A stretch of DNA of 64,000 bases, from positions 36,961,789 through 37,025,788 of the forward strand of contig OX463847.1 of assembly GCA_949825065.1 (NCBI GenBank), written 5' to 3'. The position numbers and the translations under genes were made by a program. The number at the start of each line of letters is the position of its first letter. Positions within the stretch are counted from its first letter, which is position 1. Below the pieces are notes generated by a model. It saw only the letters and a list, made by a program, of their open reading frames with translations. It had not been told where the DNA came from and made no database searches. Below are positions 12,241-23,377 of the stretch, one piece after another. This DNA is from Odontocerum albicorne (Eukaryota; Arthropoda; Insecta; Trichoptera; Odontoceridae).

Positions 12241-13190
12241 GGGGATCTCGTTCTTTTTCTTCCTTATCGTTCCCTCAAATCCGAGGATCATTATCACCAT
12301 GGTCATGTGTTCATGCTGATTATATTGGGAATATCGTGCAGTGGTTTCCCATTACCTTCAACACAGCATTACCCTAGTCCTTAAATCTGATGCGGTCACG
12401 TCCAAGGGTGTCCAGTTCTAAGCTGCTCGGGGGGGTGTTCCTTTGCATCTTAGGCTGCTGCCCTCCTGTCAGAGGAATGGATAAATTGGGGCAAATTAGG
12501 TTTTGATGGAATATATGTATAGGGAAATTACTGCAGTTATACTGAAGTAAGATATTATACTCGTAGCTATGATCAACTCGGAGATCTCGAGTACACCTCG
12601 CCCATCCCTTAAGTAAATAGTAAGGCAAATAAAAAAACTACTGAATCTATTTCTTCTACAGATTACCGCTAAAAGTATCTTTAATAAATATTTATGAATA
12701 TTGTTGAGCAAGTTTTAAAAGTTAATTAAAAGTTTGATTTCTAAATGCTCCAAGAACCTGGTACGATGCTCCAAGAACTCGAACAAACTAAAAGTGAAAA
12801 CTCCAAATAAACTATCTCAATTCGGAATTTGAAGCCTTTTCAAAATTAGCATTCGGGTCTCTTTAAACCTCTCCTGTTCCCGACCTCCGGTATGCGAAAA
12901 CTTTCACCAAATAGAGACTTACAAAGCAGGACCAAACTATTAGCCACAAATTTGCGGTTGATATTAGGACAAGATGGACCGTGATTAAGCTACAGACGAT
13001 GCAAATACACGTGGACGGCTCTTACGATTTATTGTTTATGTATTTTATTTAAGCACTTTAATTTTAGTTACTGGTTCACATAGCTAGTAATGATAAGAGC
13101 TTGAAAATAAATATAACAAAGACATGTTTTATCATCGGCCGTAAAAAAAATAGTACAAACAAGGGTTGCTCTTGATAAAAATAATGAAAT
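12241..13190. other. Unassigned; 12250-12480 less AT-rich
   Basis: 12250-12480 has balanced composition and looks like a dispersed repeat or SINE body, but no A/B boxes or coding frame were found. The rest is AT-rich. It follows the point where mariner-1 is truncated. Confidence 0.35.
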
Positions 13191-13193
13191 TAT

Positions 13194-13370
13194 ATATTAT
13201 TCATAGTTAAGGCATTAACACTGTGGAGGTTTAAATACATTGTAATTTATTTAGTCAAACACTATTTATTCCACTTTATATAACGGTATAATCCTACCGG
13301 TTTCAAGGTTTTACCTCATCATCAGGGGAGCACAAACACGTCTGAATTTTGTTCGTTTAAAGCTTACTTT
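13194..13370 (-). mobile_element. F1 element, single arm with hammerhead-like core
   Basis: Carries 'catagttaaggcattaaca' (outer end), 'ttattccactttatataacgg', the core, and the inner piece 'gcacaaacacgtctgaatttt'. Minus-strand core: CTGATGA (13319-13325), stem, GAAAC (13300-13304), GTA. There is no second arm here. Confidence 0.8.
13290..13333 (-). ncRNA. Hammerhead-ribozyme-like core (F1)
   Basis: CTGATGA ... AGGT-AAAA-CCT ... GAAAC-CG-GTA in the order expected of a type I hammerhead with minimal helix III. Helix I can start with CCC/AGG-type pairing only. Activity unknown. Confidence 0.45.
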
Positions 13371-14384
13371 GGATAATAATTTATATGTATTTTATTAGTC
13401 TGCATATCCATTGTCTTTCAAGGCGGACAGTGCCAAGAGGCAGAACGAATATTTGGGATAAATAATAATAGGACAGTTTATATAGCGCATTTCAGAGAGC
13501 AGACATTTCTCATTGGCACTCTAACTTGGGATTCAAATACGCTTTATTATTAACAGGTAAAAAATATTACAGTATCCGTATTTATAAGTTAAGTTTAAGA
13601 ATAGGAAGATGGTGATTGCAGGCATTAGATTAAGTACTTCCCCACATCTGTACACGTTTAGAAAAACATATTTGGTAAAAAAACTGCAAAAAACTTACCA
13701 AGGGAAGACAAATGTTCGATGTATAATAGTTTCACATTCAGGCTAAGTTGTGTTTCCTAAAGTGCCTCATATACACAAACATTTTATTAATTTCAATTTA
13801 CTTTAAAAATGCAACCAGAGAAAACTTATCAACAGCGTGCGAATGAAAGATTCAAGTGCTTCTATAGTATGTTCTTATATTTTTAAAAAATGAAGCACAT
13901 TAAACAATAATTACGAATATAGTAAAGAATATTAAAAATAAAAGGCATTACTTTACCAATCCCTCTATTGCATTCCATGTAGATCAGTTTTGTATCGAGG
14001 CTTATTTTCACTGTATGCTGTCCGATACCGTTGTTAATATTATACATATACGAGTATATCCCAGGCGAAGGCATCCCAGGGTTCTCCTGCCAGCTATTTT
14101 TGATGACTCCAGCACTACTTGCCTTAGCAACATAACCTGCATACTCGAGTGCTTTAATTTCTCTGGTTATTTTTGGACACCAATAAATATTTCGCAGTTT
14201 TTACGGATCCGCCATTTCCCATTCTCCTACATCGGCCTAAATATTTTACGTAGGATTTGGTTCGAGAATACTTCGATGGTGTGGATCTGTATGATGGCCA
14301 TGACCCATTTTCAAATAACACGGCGATAGATTTTTCACATTTATTTATAGGTAGTTCATACACATTAGATTGATTATCACATTA
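13371..14384. other. Unassigned; possible decayed coding sequence on the minus strand at 13880-14363
   Basis: Minus-strand frames over 13883-14363 are open in pieces. One reads KITREIKALEYAGYVAKASS, faintly like the 'WP.MT.EI....R.C..C' region of retroviral-type integrases, but the Cys residues are absent and stops intervene. This is a weak resemblance, not a call. Confidence 0.2.
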
Positions 14385-14800
14385 ACATATTCATACATAT
14401 ATAACATCATGCCATTTCCCTGTCGAAGTAGGTAGAAAAGACAAATTGCTTTACTTTCCTATTTCAACACACATCCTTTGCCTCTTCTACACCTTCTCAT
14501 ACAACTCCGCCAAACCCTCTGACTTTCTACGTTTCCTTCTTCGCTGTCTTTGGGCTTCCTCAGCCACGTTTTCACTCACATTTGCACTATTTATTTATTT
14601 TGTTAGTCATTCTCTCTGAGTACTCTTTTCTATCTTACTCAACACAACAGCCTTAAGGTCACATTTATCCTTAATCACTTCATTACGTATTCTGTCATAT
14701 ATTGTCACTTTATCTATTATTTTCAGTAGATGCATTTCTACAGCCTCCTAGTATTTTTCCACGTCCGTTTTCACTTTCAATTATCATTCAATACCAAATA
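14385..14800 (-). mobile_element. LINE-C RT C-terminal fragment
   Basis: Reads as the inverse of the LINE-C 3' coding end: 'catgccatttccctgtcg', 'cttctacaccttctcatac', 'ctttgggcttcctcagcc', then the segment matching 'KVDVLSK.KK...RWFGHV' in other copies (14620-14720). Many stops and indels; pseudogenised. Confidence 0.75.
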
Positions 14801-14869
14801 CATTAAATATTTTCTTCTAGCTACCTCTTATCACGCGGTCACATGATTTTTCCAAGTCCTTAAATGCGC

Positions 14870-15075
14870 AATATTTATGCGTCAACATGGCCAGGCGGCT
14901 CAGTAGGGTCCATATGTATGTGGCATTTGCGGGAGGGAGTGCGCATACAGGATCGGGCTGTTCTCTCACAGAAGATCACACGATTGACGTGGGAGAACGG
15001 TTCAGAACTGGCATTGGAGTGGCGAGGGGATCCTCGACTGCGAGGCCCGGCAATGATGATGACATAAAGATAAAT
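14870..15075 (+). mobile_element. SINE-F 3' half
   Basis: Ends 'ggggatcctcgactgcgagg' then 'cccggcaatgatgatgac' and a 'taaataag' tail. This end is shared with 42238-42655 and 61025-61440 (inverse strand) and 41105-41135. The internal 'cgattgacgtgggagaacgg' is the apparent ancestor of the 24-bp array at 40730. Overlapping frames on both strands are by-products of its composition. Confidence 0.75.
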
Positions 15076-15261
15076 AAGCACATTTACGAATAAAATGTTT
15101 AAATCAACCTTCACTTTGTCTATGAAATATTCAAATCATTGCCGTTTATTTTTACATGTAAAAAACTAAAAATTGACTTATTTCCTTAAGTTGCTTACAG
15201 TGATTCTCTGCAATCGAAATTGAAAACTTGTGCCATGAGTGAGTTATCTCAGATAATATGC

Positions 15262-15368
15262 TAAAACGTGTGTCATTCGAGGGGAATAGCACAGCCCAAG
15301 GTTTAACCCGGAGATCTTCCACACGGAAGTCTAGTGCGTTACCGCACGGCAGTCCACATCTAAATAAA
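15262..15368 (-). mobile_element. SINE-F tRNA-related head
   Basis: On the minus strand: A-box-like 'tgccgtgcggtaacgcac' and a B box decayed to 'gggttaaacc', followed by 'ctattcccctcgaatgacac'. Same layout as 18985-19142, which is better preserved. Confidence 0.7.
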
Positions 15369-16119
15369 TACTAACCATTTAAATAATAAATACTAACCAT
15401 TTAAATGGTAAACCTTTTTTCTAAATAAGATTTTTAACCATTCGAACCCAATATGTATCGACATTAAAGTATGATAAGCATTTTAAATCAAGATTAATTA
15501 AAATTCTGTAATCAGAAATTAAAAATTATTTAATGTACTCGTATATTAACAGACCCATAACCAGAACCGCCTCTGCATATACCCATGGACTCGAGCTAGT
15601 AGATTCGGCTCTTGAAATGCGGCAGATTGCTTCTAGGAATCCGGTCAACGTTTCATAACAATGTCAATCCGTCTGTCTGTAAACAAATTATACCGAGCAC
15701 TGTCCAGAATGGACCACTACCCAACCAGCGTCCAGCTCCCAAGACTAATGCGGACATTCAAGTTCCAGGACTATTGTTGGCATTCGTGACATTTATATTC
15801 ATGCAAGATTTGTTCGTTGTTATACAGGATTATCATAAGATTCGTATTATTTTGAAAACTTTTACTATGAAAATAAATGTTTGTAAGAAAAACCCTATTT
15901 TTTCTGTTTTATCAAAATAAGCTGTATCTAATAATTTGTTTTATCGCAATTGTACTTACAATGATTTTTTTTCTTCGTAGGTAAGAAACTCTCTTCAACT
16001 ATGGAATAAAATGCGCTGCAAGTGGACTGCGAATATCTTGAGAATTATGCCTGGTAAGTTTGTAGGTTTGTATCTTACACTCCAACTTGATATGTTATTC
16101 ACCTGTAATTTTGAATGAT
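15369..16119. other. Unassigned; 102-codon ORF and a back-to-back splice motif
   Basis: 15612-15920 (plus) is open. Its first 60 codons have balanced composition (NGPLPNQRPAPKTNADIQVP), the rest is hydrophobic and AT-rich. I do not recognise it; it could be an exon or old transposon. At 15965-15986 a T-rich tract ends in AG immediately followed by GTAAGA, the layout of a recursive splice site. Confidence 0.3.
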
Positions 16120-16395
16120 CGGTTAAAGGATAACAGGTGTTAGAGATGGGTGTAATCAGTATGAATGATATTGAGAGAATAAACAAATATATATGAAATT
16201 AATGTAGAGCGAGGAAGAAACAAACCGAGGAAAGAGTGGAAAATTAAGAGAACAGTTCGAAGCATGAAAAGCAGCAAAGCTTGTATGACGAGATGTTTGA
16301 GAGTGGATGAGGCAAGACCTGTGAGCATGGATGAGAAAATATGGAGATCTGCTTACTCCAAAAGAGACGCTGTGATGATATGTATAGGTGTATAT
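16120..16395 (+). mobile_element. Diverged LINE-C C-terminal fragment
   Basis: Plus-strand pieces match the end of LINE-C: 'agaaacaaaccgaggaaaga' (GRPRK block), 'tgtatgacgagatgtttgag', then 'agatctgcttactcc' and 'gctgtgatgatatgtat'. Several frameshifts. Confidence 0.6.
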
Positions 16396-16714
16396 GTAAA
16401 AATTACTTCATTAGTGTTTACGTAGTAACATTAGATATCAGAACAGTAAATAAATTAAATTTGGAGAATAGCGATGAATTTCAGTTGTTAATTAGAAAAT
16501 TGTATGAAATATGCGAAGATAAATATCTGAGAATTCATATTGCAAAATCGAAATTCAACGTAATAGAAAAGTGTGAAATGAAAGTAAAAGTGATATGTGA
16601 GTGAATAATAAAATATTAGAAGAATGATAAAATATGAGAAGTATTTCCTCGGATGACGGAATAGTACGAGGGATGTCGAACAGCGTGTGTCTATAGGAAA
16701 TAAATAGTAATAAA

Positions 16715-16867
16715 TATGAATGGTTGAATTAAAATAGGCACTAAGTACCAAAAAAAAAAAACTAAGTATGCTGTTTCATTATATATGACATATAGAACGA
16801 GACTGCATACTTAGTTTTTTTTGTTTTTTTTTTTATACTTAGGGCCTATTTTAATTCAACCATTCAT
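16715..16867. repeat. Large inverted repeat with poly-A/poly-T core
   Basis: Left arm 16715-16771 ('tatgaatggttgaattaaaa' to 'aactaagtatgc') and right arm 16805-16867 are inverted copies with a few indels in the A/T run, separated by about 33 bp. Possibly a foldback MITE; no target-site duplication was identified. Confidence 0.8.
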
Positions 16868-17555
16868 ATATATATTATAATGTTAAGACACTGGCGGCAT
16901 TAAAAAAGTATTGAATCATTTTCACCCAATAACAGTTGTTTTTTAGTCATTACAACCGAAAAAATTACAGTTAATGTCAAATTAAAAAAAATACAGGTCT
17001 TTCCAATTGAAGAATTTATTTGGCCTCACCCTATATTTATTTACAATAAAATCAAGGGACTGAGATTTATAAATTCACTTTAAGCTGATATCTTGTTTTT
17101 CATGAGATCACAGACTTTTCTTTGACCTTATCAAGACTCCTTCCGAAAGATAGTTCCCAATCCTAAAATGAGAAACAGCTTCATATCATTGGCACAGTCA
17201 CTCCCTCATGCAACTTCACTACACGCTGCCCACCCACACTAGTACAGCACACAATCAGCGCTCCAGTTCACAGTCTACCAGCACTGAAGTACAGCAGTGT
17301 ATACCAGCATGGCTGACTCCTGACCCCGACCCCGGGCAGCTGTGTGCGTGCGTCTGGGAATGCAATGATGACAACAGCAGGTGGTTCTCAAATTGGGCAA
17401 AACATTATATTATATATTTATTTGATTTTTTTTTTTGCACGTATTAACAGTCAGCGGGTTTATTCTATCATCCATCCTGTCTTGTGGTTCATAACTGAGC
17501 ATCGTGTCTCCTATGATAACTCTTGATGGTTTCTCCTCATCTATCCATGCGTTCA
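16868..17555. other. Unassigned
   Basis: 17200-17400 is richer in GC and CA/TG dinucleotides and open in two plus frames (79 and 60 codons), but neither is recognisable. The remainder is AT-rich with no feature. Confidence 0.35.
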
Positions 17556-17715
17556 AAGAGCAACTATTAAGGGTATTCGTGTTACATATCTCCCTTGGTC
17601 AGTTCAATGCGTTTGGGTACACGAACAATGTGTCCAAAGAATTGAAGGACTCGTCGAAGCATATATCGATAATTTGTCGGTGAGTCTCGGTTCTTCGAGA
17701 GTAAAGCCAACCAAC
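17556..17715 (-). mobile_element. LINE-D-like RT C-terminal fragment
   Basis: Minus-strand frame reads NYRYMLRRVLQFFGHIVRVP, matching the 'RR.L.FFGHI.R' block before the GRP..R motif of insect non-LTR elements (compare 25885-26345). It is followed by IELTKGDM and a stop; frameshifts on both sides. Confidence 0.65.
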
Positions 17716-18012
17716 ACCAGACTGGAACAGAATAAATATTAATTATTTCGTGTGATATCCCTTAACATATCAAAAATGGCAATGCTGACATGTTTAAGAA
17801 AATGACCGGGAGACAATATTGTATTCGACCTCAATAATCAAGCCTTCGAGTGAAGAATCACTTGAGTGATCACGTAATTGACTGTTCGTCGAGGCATGAC
17901 ATATTGTGTCAATTATTAGGGTATATAAGGTAATATCATCCAATTGTACAATAATATGCACCCGAATTTATTTGGAATCAACCATTACGATATACGATAT
18001 TTAAATAAAAAC

Positions 18013-18118
<106 letters not shown>

Positions 18119-18299
18119 ACACTTGAAGAACCACTTGCAAAGTGCTTACATAACCGGGAACATCTGATTAGCCGGGGCATATGGATCTCATCTGACACAG
18201 GCACACACACAAGCATGCGGGATGGCAGTTGGAGTATGGGCGAGATGTAACTTACAGCATCCAGAGCCATGTTGGTTTTGATACACTAAGTCAATAAGC

Positions 18300-18860
18300 A
18301 AATTCCCTTTCTTTTAAACATACATACACACATACCATCACGCCGTCTCCTGTCAGAGTAGGCAGAAAAAAGAGAACGTTAGATTTTCATATCGTAACTC
18401 ATCACTTTCAGCTCTTCTACATCTATACACCTTATCATACAGGTCCAATAATTTTTCAGATTTTTTTTGCATTTCCTTTTTTTAAATAGCATACACATGA
18501 TTTAACCATACTTTCCTTAGTTTTCCTTTACAACGCCTTCCGCTCACATTTGCCCTGTATATTTGTTTTGTTAGTTTTTCTTCATTCATTTGTTACACGT
18601 GACCAAACCATTTCAGAGTGCTCTTCTTCATCTTACTCAATACATCAGCGTTTAGTTCATATGCATCTTCAATCACTTCATTCCGAATGTTGTCATACAT
18701 TGTCACCCTATAATGTATTATCCTAAGTGTGCGCATTTCTATAGGATTTATTTGACTCTTTTCAGTCTTGTTCCACGTCCCTCTCATGTATCAAAGTTGG
18801 TACTAAAATACTGTTATACACTATCTTGGCTGATTTAGATACTTTTCGGTTCGAATATTA
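18300..18860 (-). mobile_element. LINE-C RT C-terminal fragment
   Basis: The minus frame 18593-18787 contains IEMRTLRIIHYRVTMYDNIR followed by VLSKMKKSTLKWFGHV, the conserved thumb/C-terminal segment of this LINE. 18300-18590 is the inverse of the GRPRK block and 3' end ('cataccatcacgccgtctcc', 'gtaggcagaaaaaag'). The rest of the element is missing. Confidence 0.85.
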
Positions 18861-18984
18861 ATGTGTATTTTTGGGTTCCCATTGAAATGGATTTATACCA
18901 CTGCACGCCATTCGATATCCCTCGTAATTCTTACATCATCTGAGAAAATGCTATCTTTCTTCTCTTTTTTCTTTTTTTAAAATA

Positions 18985-19142
18985 ATAGATATGACCAAAT
19001 TCATAGGTGTCCTTAATACCCTCGAAAACTAGGCGGAAAAAGTGCCTGTGTCGTTCGAGGGGAGTAGTACAGTGCGGGGTTCGAACCGACGATCTTCCAC
19101 ACATAAGTCCAGCACGTTACCGCGCGGCCATGCACCTCAATT
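18985..19142 (-). mobile_element. SINE-F tRNA-derived head with intact A and B boxes
   Basis: Minus strand: 'tggccgcgcggtaacgtgct' is a strong A box and 'ggttcgaaccccgcac' a near-perfect B box, about 30 bp apart. It continues into 'ctactcccctcgaacgacac' and 'ccgcctagttttcgag'. There is no acceptor-stem pairing, so this is a SINE promoter, not a tRNA gene. Truncated: the 3' half seen at 61025 is absent here. Confidence 0.85.
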
Positions 19143-20131
19143 AATAATCTAAATAACATAATTGTTTAACGTGTTCTAATATTTCATTACTCACCCATAT
19201 GATATATCGCATTTACTTTTCCTTTCACACTTTTCAATAACCATGATTGGATTTGGCAACATTTATTTTCAGGGCTAGACTATTTAAGGCTATAAATATT
19301 TAAGGCTATAACTTAGAGTAAACTCACCCTTTTCGAACACTAGTACACTCAAGTACTTATATTCTCACTGTCGTAAAATAGGCATTTCTTACAAAGTCAG
19401 ACAGAAGCATAATAAGAACACAACGTGAGCATTTACAACGTTGCAATATTGTACCAAACGACTCTATTAAAGGTTAACGGAAACTCACATTTTACTGTGG
19501 ACTGAATATCTGGTGTCGTTATGCACACTACATAAATTTTTATTATGCCGCATTCACATTAAATCGAAATTTTTAAATCAGCATATAAAATGGATCTGAG
19601 ATACATTAGTACTGAAATTGAATCGAATATTATTCTGCTTAAATGTTAACGTTTTAATCAATACTGATTAAAATTGACTACACTGTTTTTTTTCTCGTTT
19701 TACTTTTTAATTTGCATGTTTTATTTTCATTAACGTTTAATGAAGATCTGTACGCGGTTAATATATTTTTTTAAATAATTTCTAACAAATTGACATGTCC
19801 AATTTTTTACTTTCAAAATTCTGAAAAGGGGTTTAATAATTATTCAAGACTGAATTATGACATAATATTCGATTTATTTAACCATTTTATATATTAGAAA
19901 CAGCCTTATGGGGGTGATTAAAATGTGACTTATTCGAGTGGATCATATATTGAAAGAATGTAAAGTTAGAAGCGCAAATAATATAAGATTGTGCATGACA
20001 AAATGTATAAATTTGAAAGGAAGTAAAAGTTACAAGTGAAAGCCCCAGTAAACTAGGTGTTTGCTTTTATCTTACTGAGAACGATCATCCTCTATGTATT
20101 TTTATGCATTCGGGTTTAGATGTACATTGTA
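19143..20131. other. Unassigned AT-rich DNA
   Basis: About 1 kb with no ORF or repeat that I can support. Confidence 0.5.
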
Positions 20132-21406
20132 TTAAGTCCCCACATACGAAACCGGCGTTTTGCCGTACTGGCAACTTTGATCTCAAATATCTTCTCTTTG
20201 TTTAGGAATTTCAAATTCAAATTAATACAGCTATTTACTCAAGTATTTGTGTTTCGAAAATTATAATTCATTTGTTTTTTCCTCAATTGTTTTTTTTCTT
20301 TGCGTCACTCAGTTTACAAAATGGAAAACTTGAAATATCGCGTTATTTACGAGTACGAGTTCCACCGTGGCACCAGTGCTGCAGAAACGGCTCGAAGGAT
20401 TAATGATGTGTATGGCGACGGTGCCGCAAAAGAAAACACAGTGCGTTTTTGGTTCCAACGTTTTCGTTCTGGAAATTTCGACCTGCAGAACGAGCCCCGT
20501 GGAAAAAGTTGATAATGAAGAATTGAATGCCATTGTGGAAGCGGATCCATCGCAAACCACGTCCGAGTTAGCTGCAGGCTGCGGTGTTAGTGATAAAACT
20601 GTTTTAATCCACTTGAAGCAAATTGGGAAGGTGAAAAAGCTTGAAAGGTGGGTACCTCACGAATTGAGTGAAGCAAATCAACAAACGCGCGTTGACTGCT
20701 GCGTTGCATTACTCAACCGGCACAATAATGAAGGGATTTTGAATCGAATCATTACCTGTGATGAAAAGTGGATCCTGTATGATAATCGGAAGCGCTCATC
20801 GCAATGGCTGAACCCTGCCGAACCAGCCAAACCATGCCCCAAGCGAAAATTGACTCCAAAAAGTTACTTGTGAGCGTTTGGTGGACTAGTGCTGGTGTCG
20901 TTCACTACAGCTTTCTTAAATCTGGCCAGACGATTACGGCAGATGTCTATTGTCAGCAACTGCAAACCATGATGGAAAAGCTAGCTGCTAAACAACCGAG
21001 GCTGGTTAATCGCTCTAGGCCACTGCTGCTTCATGATAACGCTAGACCACACACTGCACAACAGACGGCTACCAAATTAGAAGAGCTTCAATTGGAATGT
21101 CTAAGACATCCACCGTACTCTCCGGACCTTGCCCCAACAGATTACTATTTTTTTCGAAATTTGGATAACTTCTTGCAAGGGAAAAAATTCAACTCCGATG
21201 GGGCAGTCCAAACCGACTTCAAAGATTTTATTGATTCCCGTCCGAATGGTTTTTTTAGTAAAGAGATCGATGAACTACCTATGAGATGGCAAAAGTGCAT
21301 AGATAGCAATGGTACATACTTTGATTAAATAAATATATTATATTAAAAAAAAATCAACTTTATGTTCCTCCCAAACAAAACGCCAATTTCACATGTAAGG
21401 ACCCAA
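20132..21406 (+). mobile_element. Nearly full-length mariner element, transposase broken by two frameshifts (mariner-2)
   Basis: Terminal repeats 'ttaagtccccacatacgaaa' (20132) and inverse 'ttgggtccttacatgtgaaa' (ending 21406) match at about 26 of 32 positions over their length and are flanked by TA (20130-20131, 21407-21408). The length of 1275 bp is typical of mariner. The transposase starts at ATG 20321. N-terminal HTH: YEFHRGTSAAETARRINDVY and ENTVRFWFQRFRSGNFD. A shift near 20500 moves reading to frame +1 (ELNAIVEADPSQTT, KQIGKVKKLERWVPHELSEA). A second shift near 20860 restores the first frame. All three catalytic Asp remain: in TCDEKW, in HDNARPHTA and in SPDLAPTDY, with 34 residues between the last two (D,D34D). 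It ends at TAA 21326-21328. Without its frameshifts it would be normal for the family, so it is a recent but inactive copy. Confidence 0.95.
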
Positions 21407-21484
21407 TATTTGTATGAGATTTTTTTTGTATACACTATAATCTGGTGAATTTATTGCCATATGGCAATATCTTCCAACCAACCA
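21407..21484 (-). mobile_element. SINE-G/LINE-A tail remnant
   Basis: 'gccatatggcaatatcttcc' plus 'aaccaacc' is the inverse of the shared tail 'ggttggaagatattgcca'. It lies directly beside mariner-2. Confidence 0.55.
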
Positions 21485-21862
21485 AAATGATCCGTCCTTG
21501 GCATGTTTTAAGAAGCGATTGAAAAAACTCTTAATTTCTAGTCAGTAAAATAACGTGTTTCATTCCTGATTTTTCTTTTCCTTTCCTCTCCACCATCCTT
21601 TCCTTTTCTTTTGATTGGTGATATCTCACTTTATATGAAAATAATGTTCAAGTGACTGTCCGTCTTTGTGGGGTTCGTGGGCATGTACCTACTCAAATAT
21701 ATGTTTATGGATTTCGTGAGGATGGATAGTCATTTGAATGATTTATGCGACTACGTAACTTGCTTAGTTTACTTTTGCCTGGTTGGTTGGAAGAGATTGC
21801 CGCTTAGCAATAAGCCCGCCAGATTGTATTTGCAATAAAAGTGTTAAATAAATAAATAAATA
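21485..21862 (+). mobile_element. LINE-A 3' end (last codons plus 3' UTR)
   Basis: Opens with 'tggcatgttttaagaagcga', coding the final ACFKKRLKK-like residues of the RT protein, then a 340-bp 3' UTR. The UTR ends 'gcaataaaagtgttaaataa' plus (ATAA)n. It is near identical to 33150-33508 and to the inverse of 39092-39440. 5'-truncated. Confidence 0.9.
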
Positions 21863-22356
21863 CTTATACTTAATATGAGAAAAGAATAAATTGAAAAAAA
21901 TGTGATCACGAAAGATGTATATTTCTTATAGCGTTGTTAGGTTTGATCTTCAATGCCGAACACACTGATTCGCGAAGTAAATATTCGTCATGCAGACATT
22001 TAATTTACTGAACAGAATTCAAACAATATTAAAATCAATTGTCTTTTAAATAATTTTTTTTTTGTAAACAGCATTAAGGTGAAACCGCGTAAAGAAAATA
22101 CGAGTTAATCGAGGAATCATTGTTTATAACTATGACTAATCAATCACAAGAATAAAGTGAAGAAATTATTATTCTCAGGATGAATAAATATAAGTTGGCT
22201 TTTTTATTTTATTGAGCTCGTTTTGTTTTGGGGTTGTTTTTTTTCTCACACTGTTTACAAGTCAATATTGTTGTTGAGTTGTTATTATTCAATTGTTTGA
22301 ATAAAACGATTATTTGACTGTTTAAATAAATAGATATTTATTAAATATAAACTTTT
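21863..22356. other. Unassigned AT-rich DNA
   Basis: No feature supported in about 490 bp. Confidence 0.5.
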
Positions 22357-23120
22357 TCATTCCACTTAAAATTACCGTATAACCCTGCCAGTTTCAAGGT
22401 TATCACCTCATCATCAAGGAAATACAAACAAGACAGTGCTCCCTTGATGTCTTGTTTGTGCTCCCCTGATTATGTTATACAGTTATATCCAGTGGAATAA
22501 ACAGTGTTTGACTGAACAAGTTTCAATGTTTTTAAACCTCCACAGTGTTTATGCCTTAACTATAAATAAAATATTAATAAATATTCTATTATTAATAGTT
22601 AAGGCATTAACATTATGGAGGTTTAAATACATTTTAATTTGTTTTTATCTTCTTTCTCTTCCTCTTATTTTAGGCCTGTTGGCCTGTTATGGTCCTGCAT
22701 CATTGTTTGCCTCTTGCGACATCGACTGCCAGCTGTCTTTCCATCTTTTGGGAGGTCGTCCTGGAGGTCTGCTTGCTTGGGGGATACTGTCCCTGTCCAT
22801 TCTTACGGCTCTTAGTTCCACCATTCTGGACACGTGTTCGTTCCAAAACCTTCTTCTCTGTCGTCCCCATCTACCAATATCTTCAAATTCGCACGTCCTA
22901 CGGATTTCTGTGTTACGTACTCTATCACGAAGGGTTTTGCTAGCGATACTTCTGAGTACCTTCATTTCGCTGGTTCGAAGGAGATTTTTGGTTCTGACAG
23001 TGTCGGCTCTGGACTCTATGCTGTATGCCATTATGGGGCGGACACAGGTCTGTTTTTATCAAACACTGTTTATTCCACTTTATGAAACGGTATAACCCTA
23101 CCGGTTTCAAGGTTTTATCC
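22357..23120. mobile_element. F1 element cluster (three arms), host of a LINE insertion
   Basis: 22357-22440 is an inward arm with a decayed core. 22445-22560 is the opposite arm ending 'ccttaactataaataaa'. 22590-22649 plus 23051-23120 is a third arm ('tagttaaggcattaacatta' ... 'tttattccactttatgaaac' ... 'ccggtttcaaggtttta') split by a LINE fragment. The inner part of the third arm is cut off at about 23118. Confidence 0.8.
22650..23050 (-). mobile_element. LINE RT C-terminal fragment inserted in an F1 element, with 10-bp target duplication
   Basis: The minus frame 22687-23031 (114 codons, no stop) reads AYSIESRADTVRTKNLLRTS, EMKVLRSIASKTLRDRVRN and PPGRPPKRWKDSWQS. These are the conserved blocks of the C-terminal part of insect non-LTR RT proteins, downstream of the catalytic domain. 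The 3' side ends in a purine-rich 'aagaggaagagaaagaa'. The host sequence 'tgtttttatc' is duplicated at 22640-22649 and 23051-23060, a clean target-site duplication of retrotransposition. Its open frame and intact duplication show a fairly recent, dead-on-arrival insertion. Confidence 0.93.
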
Positions 23121-23149
23121 AAACGTAAAAAGTCAGAGAAATCTTACGA

Positions 23150-23275
23150 GTGGGCTGAAAAAGTATATGGATGTAAAAACGACAAAGATTGTGTATAAAG
23201 CTGGGAAAGTCTGGCGTTCTGTCTTATCTGCATACCCCGACAAGGAAATGGCGTTACGGTATATACGAGTATGTT
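23150..23275 (+). mobile_element. LINE-C 3' end
   Basis: 'gggaaagtctggcgttctgt', 'ctgcataccccgacaagg' and 'aaatggcgttacggtatata' are the last coding and terminal bases of LINE-C. Confidence 0.75.
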
Positions 23276-23377
23276 TAATAAGTTGTATCAGAAATTTCTG
23301 AAATACATGCAATACGTATAACACATATCATCACGCCGTATCCCTCGCGGGATAAGCAGTGTGAACACATCTCCAAA

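Noticed and set aside
13880..14363. Retroviral-type integrase gene
   Set aside because: Only a faint resemblance; the zinc-binding Cys/His set and DDE residues cannot be placed and stops interrupt the frame.
15612..15920. Protein-coding exon
   Set aside because: Open for 102 codons, but no recognised domain, no clear splice sites at its ends, and the second half is low-complexity; left as unassigned.
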